45,462 nucleotides of DNA from DATGEP01 sp035310125 (GTDB taxonomy: Bacteria; Chloroflexota; Ktedonobacteria; Ktedonobacterales; JADMIN01). Made by a program: the position numbers and the translations under genes. Shown here piece by piece: positions 34,014 to 41,433 of the stretch (the first letter of the stretch is position 1; each line of letters opens with the position of its first letter). The notes under the pieces were generated by a model, which was not told where the DNA came from, ran no database searches, and saw nothing but the letters and a program-made list of their open reading frames with translations. The stretch is taken from NCBI GenBank assembly GCA_035310125.1, contig DATGEP010000024.1, positions 1-45,462 on the forward strand, given 5' to 3'.

Positions 34014-36551
34014 ATGAGCAACGTATTCGCGACACCTCCAACAGAATCTTCCAGTGGATCAGCTGCGGCCTTCGTAGATGAGGGCCGGCTCCTCCGAGCG
34101 GTTGAAGCGTACCTGCGCCCCGCGGATGTCGCGCATGTTCACCGTGTGCTCGAGTACGCCCATGTGCTCTATGGCGCACAGCCCGCATCCGCCGCGAGCG
34201 GCGGCGATGCTCATGGTAGCGCCGCCAGCGCCAGCCCGCCGCGCCGCTGGGACCTCGAATATGTGATCTCCGTAGCCCAAACACTCGCCGACGCGATCCA
34301 CGTAGACGCCATCAGTCTTGCCGCTGTGCTTCTCTATCAGGCCGTCGAAGGTGGCCTCACCACCCTCGATGCTGTGGCAGCGTATCTGGGTGGCGACGAC
34401 TTTGCCACCTCCGTCGTCGAAACTATCGTGAGCATCGAGCGCTTCGATACGCTTCAGCGTCCCGGAGCCGCCCTTCGCCGCAGCGCGCTTGGCGCGAGCG
34501 ACACCGAGGAGCTTTCCCGTGAGCGCCGCCGGTCCAAAGAGCGCCAGCGCCAGCAGGATGCTGAAAACCTGCGCAAGATGTTCATCGCGATGGCCGAAGA
34601 TCCCCGTGTTGCCGTATTCAAAATCGCTGATGAGCTGCGCACGATGCGGCTTGTTCGCCGCGCAGCCGATGAGTGGAGAGCCCGCGCCGGCCAGCCCACA
34701 TCTGAGGTGAACGGCGCTGCCGTTTCTACACCACCGGATGTCGCCGCACCGCGCTGGAGCGAAGATGAGTGTCGCATGTTAGCCAGTGAGGCGCGCGATA
34801 TCTACGCCCCGCTTGCCGGCCGCCTGGGCATGAGTCGTGTGGAAGGTGAACTAGAAGACCTCGCCTTTGCCATCCTAGAGCCGGACGATTATCGCTGGCT
34901 GAATGAGGCCGTCGCTGAATATACCCAGGAGCGTGGCTCCTATGTCGAGCGCGTTGTGAGCATCCTGCGCGACGAGATGGCCGCTATTGGCCTGCGCGCC
35001 GAGGTCACCGGTCGTGTCAAGCACCTCTGGAGCATCTACAAGAAAGTCCAGCGCAGCGGCAGCCACGATCTCTCAAATCTCTACGATGTGCTTGCCTTCC
35101 GCATTCTCGTAGACACTGTAGCAGACTGCTACCTCGCGCTCGGCCATGTCCATGCGCTCTGGCGTCCCAAAGATGGTCGCATCAAGGACTTCATTGCTAC
35201 ACCCAAACCCAATGGCTACCAGTCCTTGCACACGACCGTTTTCTGCCTGGATGACCGCCTTGCTGAAATCCAGATCCGTACCCACCAAATGCATGAGGTC
35301 GCGGAATATGGCGTCGCGATGCACTGGTATTACAAAGATGTAGGAGACAGTGCCTCCGCGCAGGCGCGCTCGCTGCAAACCTGGATTCAGCAGCTCAAGG
35401 AGTGGCAGCAGGAGTTTCAGGCGCCAGGCAAAGAGACCGCCAGTCGCACACTGGAGGCCGTCAAAGGCGACGTGCTCAATAAAGAGCAGATCTTTGTGTT
35501 CACGCCCAACGGCGACGTGAAAGAGCTGCCCGCCGGCTCTACGCCGCTTGACTTCGCCTACCTCATCCATACTGACGTCGGCAATCATGTCGCCGGCGCC
35601 CGCGTCTCCTCCAGCGATAGCACGGGCCGCCTCGTCAAGAAGCTCGTCCCCCTGGATTACGAGCTGAAGAGCGGCGATGTCGTGGAGATACTCAAGCGGA
35701 AAGATGCCCATCCTACCCGCGACTGGCTGCACGTCGCCCGCACCAAGACCGCACGCAACCGCATCTTGCGCTACCTCAAGGAGCACGAGCGCGACATTGA
35801 CATTCAGATTGGCCGCGAGCGACTGGATCGCGAGCTGAAGACACTCGGCCTGCGTAAGGGCTATGACGACATCTCAGAAGATGATCTGGAATGGCTGGCG
35901 AAGGCATTTGAGCAGCCAGATGAGGATGCTTTGCTGGCTGCCATCGGCAACGATAAGCTGCGGCTCTCAACCGTCGGCGCGAAGCTGCGCGAGCGATTGT
36001 TTCCCGCTCCAGTACTTACCGAGCCAGTTGAGCCAGCGCCGCGAGCGGTAGTGAGTGATGTTGAGGTTGGCGTGAGCGTCGCGGGTATGAATGGCCTGCT
36101 CACCCAGCTCGCCAACTGCTGCGATCCACTGCCCGGCGATCCGCTGCTCGGCTACATCAGCCGGGGTCGAGGCGTTGTCATCCATCGCGCCGATTGCCTA
36201 AACCTCGCGCATTTACTGGAGAAGCAGCCAGAGCGCGCCGTCGCGGTTGAGTGGCCGAAGCAGCTTGACGGCGACGTCACCTTCCGCGCGCCCATTGTCA
36301 TTGAAGCCGCCGACCGCACCGGATTGCTTGCCGACGTGATGGGCGTCATTAGCGGCATGAAGATCAACATGCTCAAGGTCACGACCGTCACCAAACCCAG
36401 CCAGCACCGCGCCACGATTACCGCCACGCTTGAAATTTCCCACCCTGAGCAGCTCAGCGCCATCATCAAAGCGCTGGAACAGGTCGCCAGCGTCCAGACA
36501 GTCAAGCGCAAGGAAACCAACCAGGCGAATGGTGGACACCACCGCAGCTAG
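34014..36551 (+). CDS. RelA/SpoT homologue with intact synthetase and degenerate hydrolase
   Basis: 845 residues, same architecture as its upstream neighbour. The HD region is ruined: the HD pair is replaced by Y108-Q109 (LLYQAVEGG). The RKSGEPYI-x-HP block is replaced by an unrelated sequence with an Ala/Ser-rich insert, and DRLHN has become DELRT. The synthetase site is intact: GRVKHLWSIYKKV, D358 in LYDVLAF, GRIKDFIATPKPNGYQSLHT and E418 in EIQIRT. TGS (FVFTPNGDVKELPAGST), the CC-region (LANCCDPLPGD) and an ACT domain follow. It should make (p)ppGpp in response to uncharged tRNA at the ribosome and be unable to degrade it. No Shine-Dalgarno is visible before the ATG; coupling to the first gene is possible. 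It ends one base from convergent rsgA. Confidence 0.94.
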   Translation: MSNVFATPPTESSSGSAAAFVDEGRLLRAVEAYLRPADVAHVHRVLEYAHVLYGAQPASAASGGDAHGSAASASPPRRWDLEYVISVAQTLADAIHVDAISLAAVLLYQAVEGGLTTLDAVAAYLGGDDFATSVVETIVSIERFDTLQRPGAALRRSALGASDTEELSRERRRSKERQRQQDAENLRKMFIAMAEDPRVAVFKIADELRTMRLVRRAADEWRARAGQPTSEVNGAAVSTPPDVAAPRWSEDECRMLASEARDIYAPLAGRLGMSRVEGELEDLAFAILEPDDYRWLNEAVAEYTQERGSYVERVVSILRDEMAAIGLRAEVTGRVKHLWSIYKKVQRSGSHDLSNLYDVLAFRILVDTVADCYLALGHVHALWRPKDGRIKDFIATPKPNGYQSLHTTVFCLDDRLAEIQIRTHQMHEVAEYGVAMHWYYKDVGDSASAQARSLQTWIQQLKEWQQEFQAPGKETASRTLEAVKGDVLNKEQIFVFTPNGDVKELPAGSTPLDFAYLIHTDVGNHVAGARVSSSDSTGRLVKKLVPLDYELKSGDVVEILKRKDAHPTRDWLHVARTKTARNRILRYLKEHERDIDIQIGRERLDRELKTLGLRKGYDDISEDDLEWLAKAFEQPDEDALLAAIGNDKLRLSTVGAKLRERLFPAPVLTEPVEPAPRAVVSDVEVGVSVAGMNGLLTQLANCCDPLPGDPLLGYISRGRGVVIHRADCLNLAHLLEKQPERAVAVEWPKQLDGDVTFRAPIVIEAADRTGLLADVMGVISGMKINMLKVTTVTKPSQHRATITATLEISHPEQLSAIIKALEQVASVQTVKRKETNQANGGHHRS

Positions 36552-36552
36552 A

Positions 36553-37650
36553 TCACCACTGCGGTGCTTCCGCCTCTCGCGCCTCCTCCAACAGTCGCTC
36601 AAAGCTGGCGAAGCGCTCTGGCGTGATGCGTCCATCAGCCAGCGCCGTCCAGAACGCGCAGCCCTCTTCGCCTTCCTTGTGCTCGCAGTCTTCATACTCG
36701 CACTGCCCCACCAATGGTTGCAGCTCCACGAACGCGCCCGGCAGGTCCTCTGAGGGCACGTTCCACAGCGCCAGCTCGCGTATACCCGCCGAGTCGGCCA
36801 GCCAGCCGTCGCCCGGCAGCGGCAGGAGGCGTACGCCCGTCGTCGTGTGGCGCCCTTTGCCCGTCGCCTCGCTCACCACGCCCGTCCGCTGCGCAGCTTC
36901 CGGCAAGAGCTCGTTCAGCAGCGAGGATTTACCTACGCCGGACGGACCCGTGAGCAATGAAGTGCGCCCCACCAGCCGCTCGCGCAGCGCTTCGACCCCC
37001 ACTCCTGTCGCGGCGCTGGTAAGTAGCACTCGATACCCCAATCCCACATACAGTGTCGCTGCCGTCTCGACCTCCGCCGGGATATCGAGATCCACTTTGT
37101 TCAGGCAAATCGTTACGTCTACTCCCGCATGCTTGCAGAGGGCCAGATAGCGGTCCAGCATGCCAAAGTGTGGCTTCGGTTCGCGCACGGCAAAGACCAG
37201 TATGGCCGAGTCCAGATTCGCCAGCATGATATGCTGCTCGCCGCTCTCGCTTCGGGCGCGTGAGAGCGCCGTGCGGCGCGGCACGACATCCTCGATCACG
37301 CCTTCCTCGCCTCCAAGTGGGCGGAGCAATACTCGGTCTCCAGGTGCGATTCGCACGGCCGTCTCATCGCGCGCTGCTGTGCGCGACTGTTCACGCCCAT
37401 TCTGGCCGCCGCGCGCGTAGCGTGCCGCCGAGGTGGGAGACGTGCGGGGTAGTTGCTGTGGGCGTGACTTGCGCAGCCGGCCGCGTAGCGTGCAGAGATA
37501 CGTGCGGGGCGTAGAGGTTTCTGAAGGAACGGCTACCTCGAAGAACCCGTGAGCGATGGCGATCACGATGCCCTCCACCAGCTCAGGCGGTACGAGCAAT
37601 GAAGATGTAGACGCGGATGCGGAGACAGACAAGGCGGTATCAGGTGACAT
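36553..37650 (-). CDS. rsgA: Ribosome small-subunit-dependent GTPase A
   Basis: 365 residues from the chosen start. RsgA helps late 30S maturation and hydrolyses GTP when bound to the subunit. The circularly permuted GTPase order is visible: NKVDLD (G4) first, then GPSGVGKSSLLNELL (G1) and DSAGIREL (G3). A C-terminal zinc site follows (CEYEDCEHKEGEEGCAF). The OB-fold N-terminus is unusually long, with an Arg-rich inserted stretch before APGDRVLLRPLGG. The ATG at 37650 is preferred; the frame is open to 37863 without support. It converges on the second RSH gene with one base between the stop codons. Confidence 0.92.
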   Translation of the reverse strand: MSPDTALSVSASASTSSLLVPPELVEGIVIAIAHGFFEVAVPSETSTPRTYLCTLRGRLRKSRPQQLPRTSPTSAARYARGGQNGREQSRTAARDETAVRIAPGDRVLLRPLGGEEGVIEDVVPRRTALSRARSESGEQHIMLANLDSAILVFAVREPKPHFGMLDRYLALCKHAGVDVTICLNKVDLDIPAEVETAATLYVGLGYRVLLTSAATGVGVEALRERLVGRTSLLTGPSGVGKSSLLNELLPEAAQRTGVVSEATGKGRHTTTGVRLLPLPGDGWLADSAGIRELALWNVPSEDLPGAFVELQPLVGQCEYEDCEHKEGEEGCAFWTALADGRITPERFASFERLLEEAREAEAPQW

Positions 37651-38234
37651 CCCTGCCACCGCTATGCGATCTTGAGTGGGGTCAATCTCCGACAAATGGG
37701 CATTCTCCGCTTTTGTACAGCCACATTCCCGAACGCACCGGACCTGGGCCAACAACACGCCCTCAGCGTAGCGCGCCGATCTACTCGGCGTCAAGCCCAC
37801 GAGCGAGGCTGGCGGTTGAAATCGCGCCGGAATGGGCCGGAAGCCGCCAATCAGTGCGGACATCGGCCCACCATACGAAGTGGAGATATGAAAGGTCGCG
37901 TACGAAGGACATAATGCATATCATAAGCGGTACACGAATTTGGTGTTTGGTGCGCTGGCGGCCAAACCCTTTGGCCCATCCTCGCTCTTACCCTACAAGC
38001 GCATTTGAAAGCGGCGGCGAGACGTTCTCTCGCCGTCTGGTCATTTCCCGAAGCCGTGCTATGATAGCGGTGCCATTCTAGAGCTGGCGCGTGAGAGCAA
38101 AGCGTTCCTCCTGTCACGAGTTACCCGTACCGGCTGAGCCAGCACCATACTCGTCGCGGCGTGACTTGCCGCAAGCTCTTCGTTGACGCGATGGGAAGTT
38201 GACCGAACGGCCTCAGAAAACCCGGCTATCGCGC
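37651..38234. other. Divergent intergenic region between rsgA and rpmI
   Basis: Nearly 600 bases with no gene. A perfect hairpin GGCGAGA-CGTTC-TCTCGCC lies at 38016-38034, and a possible upstream promoter (TGGTCA, 16-base spacer, TATGAT at 38060-38065) could start transcription towards rpmI. infC, the usual gene before rpmI, is not here. Confidence 0.5.
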
Positions 38235-38264
38235 TTGCGTGCGGAGAACGACCTATGTTATACT
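38235..38264 (+). promoter_or_regulatory. Promoter for rpmI-rplT
   Basis: TTGCGT and TATACT are separated by 18 bases. Transcription would start near 38271, giving a leader of about 80 bases. Confidence 0.65.
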
Positions 38265-38303
38265 AATTCGGTGCGTGGCGCGGGGCGGTAATGCAAGTGT
38301 CGT

Positions 38304-38343
38304 CGGCCCAGACGCCGCGGTATGTCCTCAGGGCCGGAGATAC
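38304..38343 (+). promoter_or_regulatory. rpmI leader with Shine-Dalgarno-sequestering hairpin
   Basis: GTATGTCC (38320-38327) can pair with GGAGATAC (38336-38343), which contains the only GGAG before the start codon. A competing stem pairs CGGCCC (38304-38309) with GGGCCG (38331-38336). The alternative pairings suggest autoregulation by a ribosomal protein, as known for rpmI/rplT operons in other bacteria; the RNA is not a recognised family to me. Confidence 0.45.
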
Positions 38344-38351
38344 GAATTACC

Positions 38352-38555
38352 ATGAAAAAGTACAAGCTCAAGACGCATAAGGCCACCGCAAAGCGAGTGC
38401 GTATGACGGGCGGCGGAAAATACATGCATCTGAAGTCTGCCCGCACGAAGTACCGCCGCAAGAAGGACCCGACGCGCAATCGCTCGCTCAGCCAGCTCAA
38501 TGTGATGGCCAAGGGCGATTCGCTCAAAATGAAGACACTTCTGCCCTACGGCTAG
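38352..38555 (+). CDS. rpmI: 50S ribosomal protein L35
   Basis: 67 residues, very basic. The L35 pattern KKYKLKTHKATAKRVRMTG at the N-terminus is clear, and the rest (KRNRSLS-like DPTRNRSLSQ, then a short C-terminal helix) fits the family. The ATG at 38352 gives the canonical start; an in-frame ATG at 38322 would add ten non-conserved residues and destroys the leader hairpin. Its GGAG is rather far (12 bases). rplT follows after 68 bases. Confidence 0.95.
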   Translation: MKKYKLKTHKATAKRVRMTGGGKYMHLKSARTKYRRKKDPTRNRSLSQLNVMAKGDSLKMKTLLPYG

Positions 38556-38623
38556 GTGCCACGAGTGAGGGCGCCCCGGTCCGGCCATTCAACTGACCGC
38601 GCCGCCGGGGGTGGAGGATTGAC

Positions 38624-38995
38624 ATGCCACGAGTCAAGCGAGGCGTCATCGCCCGCAATAAGCACAAGAAAGTTCTGAATCGTACCGAGGGCCACTATGG
38701 CGCCCGGCACCGACTCATCAAGACCGCCCGCGAATCCATGATGCACGCGCTGCGCTATGCGTATCGCGACCGTCGCAATCGCAAGCGCGATATGCGCCAG
38801 CTCTGGATTACCCGCATCAACGCGGCCGCCCGCCTGTATGGGATGCGCTACGGCGATCTCATCCACGGTCTCCAGCTTGCCAGCGTCGCGATTGACCGCA
38901 AGATTCTCGCGGACCTCGCCGTGACAGACCTCGCCACATTTGGCGTTATCGTCAAAACGGCGCAGGCGGCGCTTGAGGAGAAGAAAGCCTCGTAA
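38624..38995 (+). CDS. rplT: 50S ribosomal protein L20
   Basis: 123 residues. MPRVKRGVIARNKHKKVLN and the block ARESMMHALRYAYRDRRNRKRDMR are characteristic of L20, which binds 23S rRNA early in 50S assembly and represses its own operon in several bacteria. RLYGMRYGDLIHGL and the C-terminal helix complete the protein. GGAGG lies six bases before the ATG. It is in one transcription unit with rpmI. Confidence 0.96.
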   Translation: MPRVKRGVIARNKHKKVLNRTEGHYGARHRLIKTARESMMHALRYAYRDRRNRKRDMRQLWITRINAAARLYGMRYGDLIHGLQLASVAIDRKILADLAVTDLATFGVIVKTAQAALEEKKAS

Positions 38996-39014
38996 TCACA
39001 GGCAAACATCCATT

Positions 39015-39058
39015 GACGCCGCGACGACCCATCTGGTCACGCGGCGTTGTTGTGTTTC
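39015..39058 (+). terminator. Terminator of rpmI-rplT
   Basis: ACGCCGCG (39016-39023) pairs with CGCGGCGT (39040-39047), with a loop that can add further pairs, followed by TGTTGTGTTT. It starts 20 bases after the rplT stop. Confidence 0.7.
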
Positions 39059-39063
39059 CTGAC

Positions 39064-39092
39064 AGTAGGGGCGTTCACCGGACGCCTGCCGT
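39064..39092 (+). repeat. GTAGGGGCG dispersed repeat, copy near rplT
   Basis: GTAGGGGCGTTCACCGGACG followed by CCTGCCGTC. It shares the head of the copies at 1482, 3777 and 3965, and the hairpin arms GGCGTTC/GGACGCC can pair with one mismatch. Confidence 0.6.
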
Positions 39093-39116
39093 CGGACGAC
39101 CAATCGGTTGCGCTTC

Positions 39117-40022
39117 ATGATTACCAGCCCAGCTAACCAACATATCGCGTTCCTGCGCTCGCTGCACGCCCCCAAAGGGCGCGCCGAGGCTGGTGCGTTC
39201 CTGATCGAGGGGCCACACCTCCTTGAGGCCGCGCTCAACGCTCGCCTGCTTCCTCAGCTCATCGTCTACGATCCAGACGGGTTGGAACGCAGTGCGGCTG
39301 GCCGGCGGCTGCTCGGGCGCATCGAGGACGCCCGAGCCGAGGGGGTGCCCGTTTACGACGCCGCACCCATCGCTCTCGAACGCGCTTGCGACACGCGCAC
39401 GCCGCAGGGAGTCGCCGCCGCGCTTGCCAGCGGCGATATCGCGCCCGACCGGCTGCGCGCCGCCCGGCGCGGGCGCCTTCGCCCGCTTCTCCTCGTGCTG
39501 GATGCCATCAGAGATCCCGGCAACCTTGGCACCATACTGCGATCCGCCCTGGCCGCCGATGTGGATGAAGTGGTGCTTGCCCCTGGCTGCGCCGATCCGC
39601 TGGCGCCCAAGGTCGTGCGCGCGGGCAGCGGCGCCCACTTCCACCTCCCTGTGCGGTCCCAGCAGACCTGGGAGCAGATCAGAGACATCCTGCGCGGCGC
39701 GCCCGCCGCGAAGCAGGTCCTGCTGGCCGAGGCTGGCGCTGCGCAATCCTACGACGCGTTCGACCTTACCCAGCGCACGGCGCTGATCGTAGGCAATGAG
39801 GCGCACGGCGCCTCCCCAGAGGCTGAGCGGCTGGCCACAAGCCGGGTGACCATTCCGATGTGGAACATGGTCGAATCGCTCAATGCAGCGATAGCCTCAA
39901 GTGTGATATTGTTTGAAGCGGCGCGGCAACGTCGCGCCAGCGAACACACCAAATCAGATCATCAAGCGACGACGGAGAGAGTAGGCGGCGAACCCGTACA
40001 GGGAACCGGGGCCGGCGACTGA
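39117..40022 (+). CDS. SpoU/TrmH-family RNA 2'-O-methyltransferase
   Basis: About 301 residues. An N-terminal substrate-binding domain (FLIEGPHLLEAAL) precedes the SPOUT domain with all three motifs: LDAIRDPGNLGTILRSA, ALIVGNEAHG and IPMWNMVESLNAAIASSV. This trefoil-knot fold methylates the ribose of rRNA (RlmB-like) or tRNA; the target cannot be told. The fold ends near ILFEAARQR. The last 30 or so codons run into the T-box leader of pheS and are not family-conserved. The ATG at 39117 is preferred over a TTG three codons upstream; neither has a good ribosome site. Confidence 0.92.
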   Translation: MITSPANQHIAFLRSLHAPKGRAEAGAFLIEGPHLLEAALNARLLPQLIVYDPDGLERSAAGRRLLGRIEDARAEGVPVYDAAPIALERACDTRTPQGVAAALASGDIAPDRLRAARRGRLRPLLLVLDAIRDPGNLGTILRSALAADVDEVVLAPGCADPLAPKVVRAGSGAHFHLPVRSQQTWEQIRDILRGAPAAKQVLLAEAGAAQSYDAFDLTQRTALIVGNEAHGASPEAERLATSRVTIPMWNMVESLNAAIASSVILFEAARQRRASEHTKSDHQATTERVGGEPVQGTGAGD

Positions 40023-40235
40023 AAGCCCCAGCACGATGTATCCGCTGAAGTTCACTCCCGAGCTGGCGGCTGAAGCTCTACCGCGTGTAGAGTGTGTAGG
40101 CCACTCCGGCGGCCTCCCGTTATCGAGGCGTGAAAGTGGAGCGCACGCGGCCAGCGCATGCGCTCAATGTGGGTGGAACCACGGACTGTGTACGGCAGCT
40201 TCGTCCCTGAGCGAAGCTGCCGTTTTTGTTTTCTA
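39970..40235 (+). promoter_or_regulatory. T-box leader (tRNA-Phe type) upstream of pheS
   Basis: The T-box sequence GGGTGGAACCACGG lies at 40171-40184 and is followed by an intrinsic terminator. Upstream is a Stem I-like region: GGAGAGAGTAGG at the start, the CCGGGGCC...GAAAGCCCC arm with the distal-loop type GGCGACTGAAAG, and a specifier loop GAAG-TTC-ACTCCCGAG. The TTC at 40051-40053 is a Phe codon, in agreement with the downstream pheS. Uncharged tRNA-Phe would pair with the specifier and with TGGA and switch the leader to readthrough. The first 50 or so bases lie inside the methyltransferase coding end, so the leader is probably read from an upstream promoter or one inside that gene. Confidence 0.9.
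40194..40232 (+). terminator. Regulated terminator of the pheS T-box
   Basis: GGCAGCTTCG pairs perfectly with CGAAGCTGCC across an eight-base loop and is followed by GTTTTTGTTTT, an ideal intrinsic terminator. It ends 22 bases before the pheS start. Confidence 0.92.
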
Positions 40236-40253
40236 GTGCTCTGGAGGCCGCGA

Positions 40254-41303
40254 ATGGCAACCGAAGAGACTCCTGAAGCGCGAGCGCTCGTCGAGATGCG
40301 CGAGCGCGCCCTGCGTGATCTGGAAGCCATCACCACGACGGACGGACTGGATGAATGGCGCACGCGCTACCTTGGCCGCGAGCGCGGCGAGCTCACTGGC
40401 ATCCTGAAGGGGTTGGGGAAGCTCCCTGGCGACCAGCGCAAAGCCGTCGGTCAGGCTGCCAACACGCTGAAGACTGAGCTGGAGGCGCGCCTTGACGCGC
40501 GCGGATTGGCCTTGCGCGCAACTGAGCGCGCCACCGCGCTGGAGCGCGAGCGGCTGGATGTCACGCTGCCAGGTCGCTCGCACACACGCGGGCACATCCA
40601 TCCCCTCACCCAGACCATCCGCGATATCGGCCGCATCTTCCACCAGATGGGTTTCTACATCGTCGAGGGGCCAGATGTCGAAACCGACTATTACAACTTC
40701 CAGGCGCTCAACATCCCGCAGGACCACCCTGTTCGTGACATGCAGGACACCTTCTGGGTCGTGCCGGGCGAGATCCTGCTCCGTACTCAGACCTCACCGA
40801 ATCAGATCCGCGTTATGGAGACGATGCGCCCGCCTGTGCGCGTCATCGTCCCTGGCAAGACTTACCGCAACGAGGCCATTGACGCCAGCCACGAAGCGGT
40901 CTTCCATCAGGTCGAGGGGCTGCTGGTGGATGAGACCTGCACGATGGCGAATCTGCGCGGCGTGGTTGAGCGCTTTGCCAAGGAGATGTTTGGCCCAGAG
41001 CGGAAAGTGCGCTTCCGTCCGAGCTATTTCCCCTTCACTGAGCCCAGCGCCGAGTTTGATATGGATTGTGCCACCTGCGGCGGGGCGGGCTGTCGCGTCT
41101 GCAAATACAGCGGCTGGCTGGAAATGGGCGGCTCCGGCGAGGTAAACCCGAAGGTGCTGCGTGGTGTCGGCTATGATCCCGCGAAGTATCGCGGCTTCGC
41201 CTTCGGGCTGGGCATCGAGCGGATCGCCATGCTGCGCTACGGCATTGACGACATTCGCCTTTTCACCAGCAACGACCTGCGCTTCCTGCGACAGTTTTCG
41301 TGA
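40254..41303 (+). CDS. pheS: Phenylalanyl-tRNA synthetase alpha subunit
   Basis: 349 residues. An N-terminal coiled-coil tRNA-binding arm (LKTELEARLDARGLALRATE) is followed by the class II catalytic core. Motif 2/3 region landmarks are TRGHIHPLTQTIRDIGRIFH, EGPDVETDYYNFQALNIP, HQVEGLLVDE and GFAFGLGIERIAML. A CATCGGAGCRVCKYSGWLE segment has four cysteines that could bind zinc, seen in some PheS proteins. The ATG at 40254 has GGAGG six bases upstream. It forms an alpha2beta2 enzyme with pheT, encoded 1.35 kb downstream after an inserted hom gene, and is controlled by the Phe T-box. Confidence 0.97.
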   Translation: MATEETPEARALVEMRERALRDLEAITTTDGLDEWRTRYLGRERGELTGILKGLGKLPGDQRKAVGQAANTLKTELEARLDARGLALRATERATALERERLDVTLPGRSHTRGHIHPLTQTIRDIGRIFHQMGFYIVEGPDVETDYYNFQALNIPQDHPVRDMQDTFWVVPGEILLRTQTSPNQIRVMETMRPPVRVIVPGKTYRNEAIDASHEAVFHQVEGLLVDETCTMANLRGVVERFAKEMFGPERKVRFRPSYFPFTEPSAEFDMDCATCGGAGCRVCKYSGWLEMGGSGEVNPKVLRGVGYDPAKYRGFAFGLGIERIAMLRYGIDDIRLFTSNDLRFLRQFS

Positions 41304-41433
41304 CGGGAGAACGGATCGAAAGGGCCGGCCCTTAGCTCAATGGCCCTGAAGGGTTTTGCCATCGCATACGACCTGTGGTTCAACGCTCGATCTCGTGCTC
41401 CGGCTACGCAAAGCCGGGAGAAGGACACGTCCC

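Noticed and set aside
41325..41400. tRNA-like stretch (TTAGCTCAATGG and GGTTCAACGCTC) between pheS and hom
   Set aside because: The D-arm and T-arm words are present, but the acceptor ends do not pair, no matching GAGC closes the D-stem and no anticodon stem forms. At best it is a decayed tRNA.
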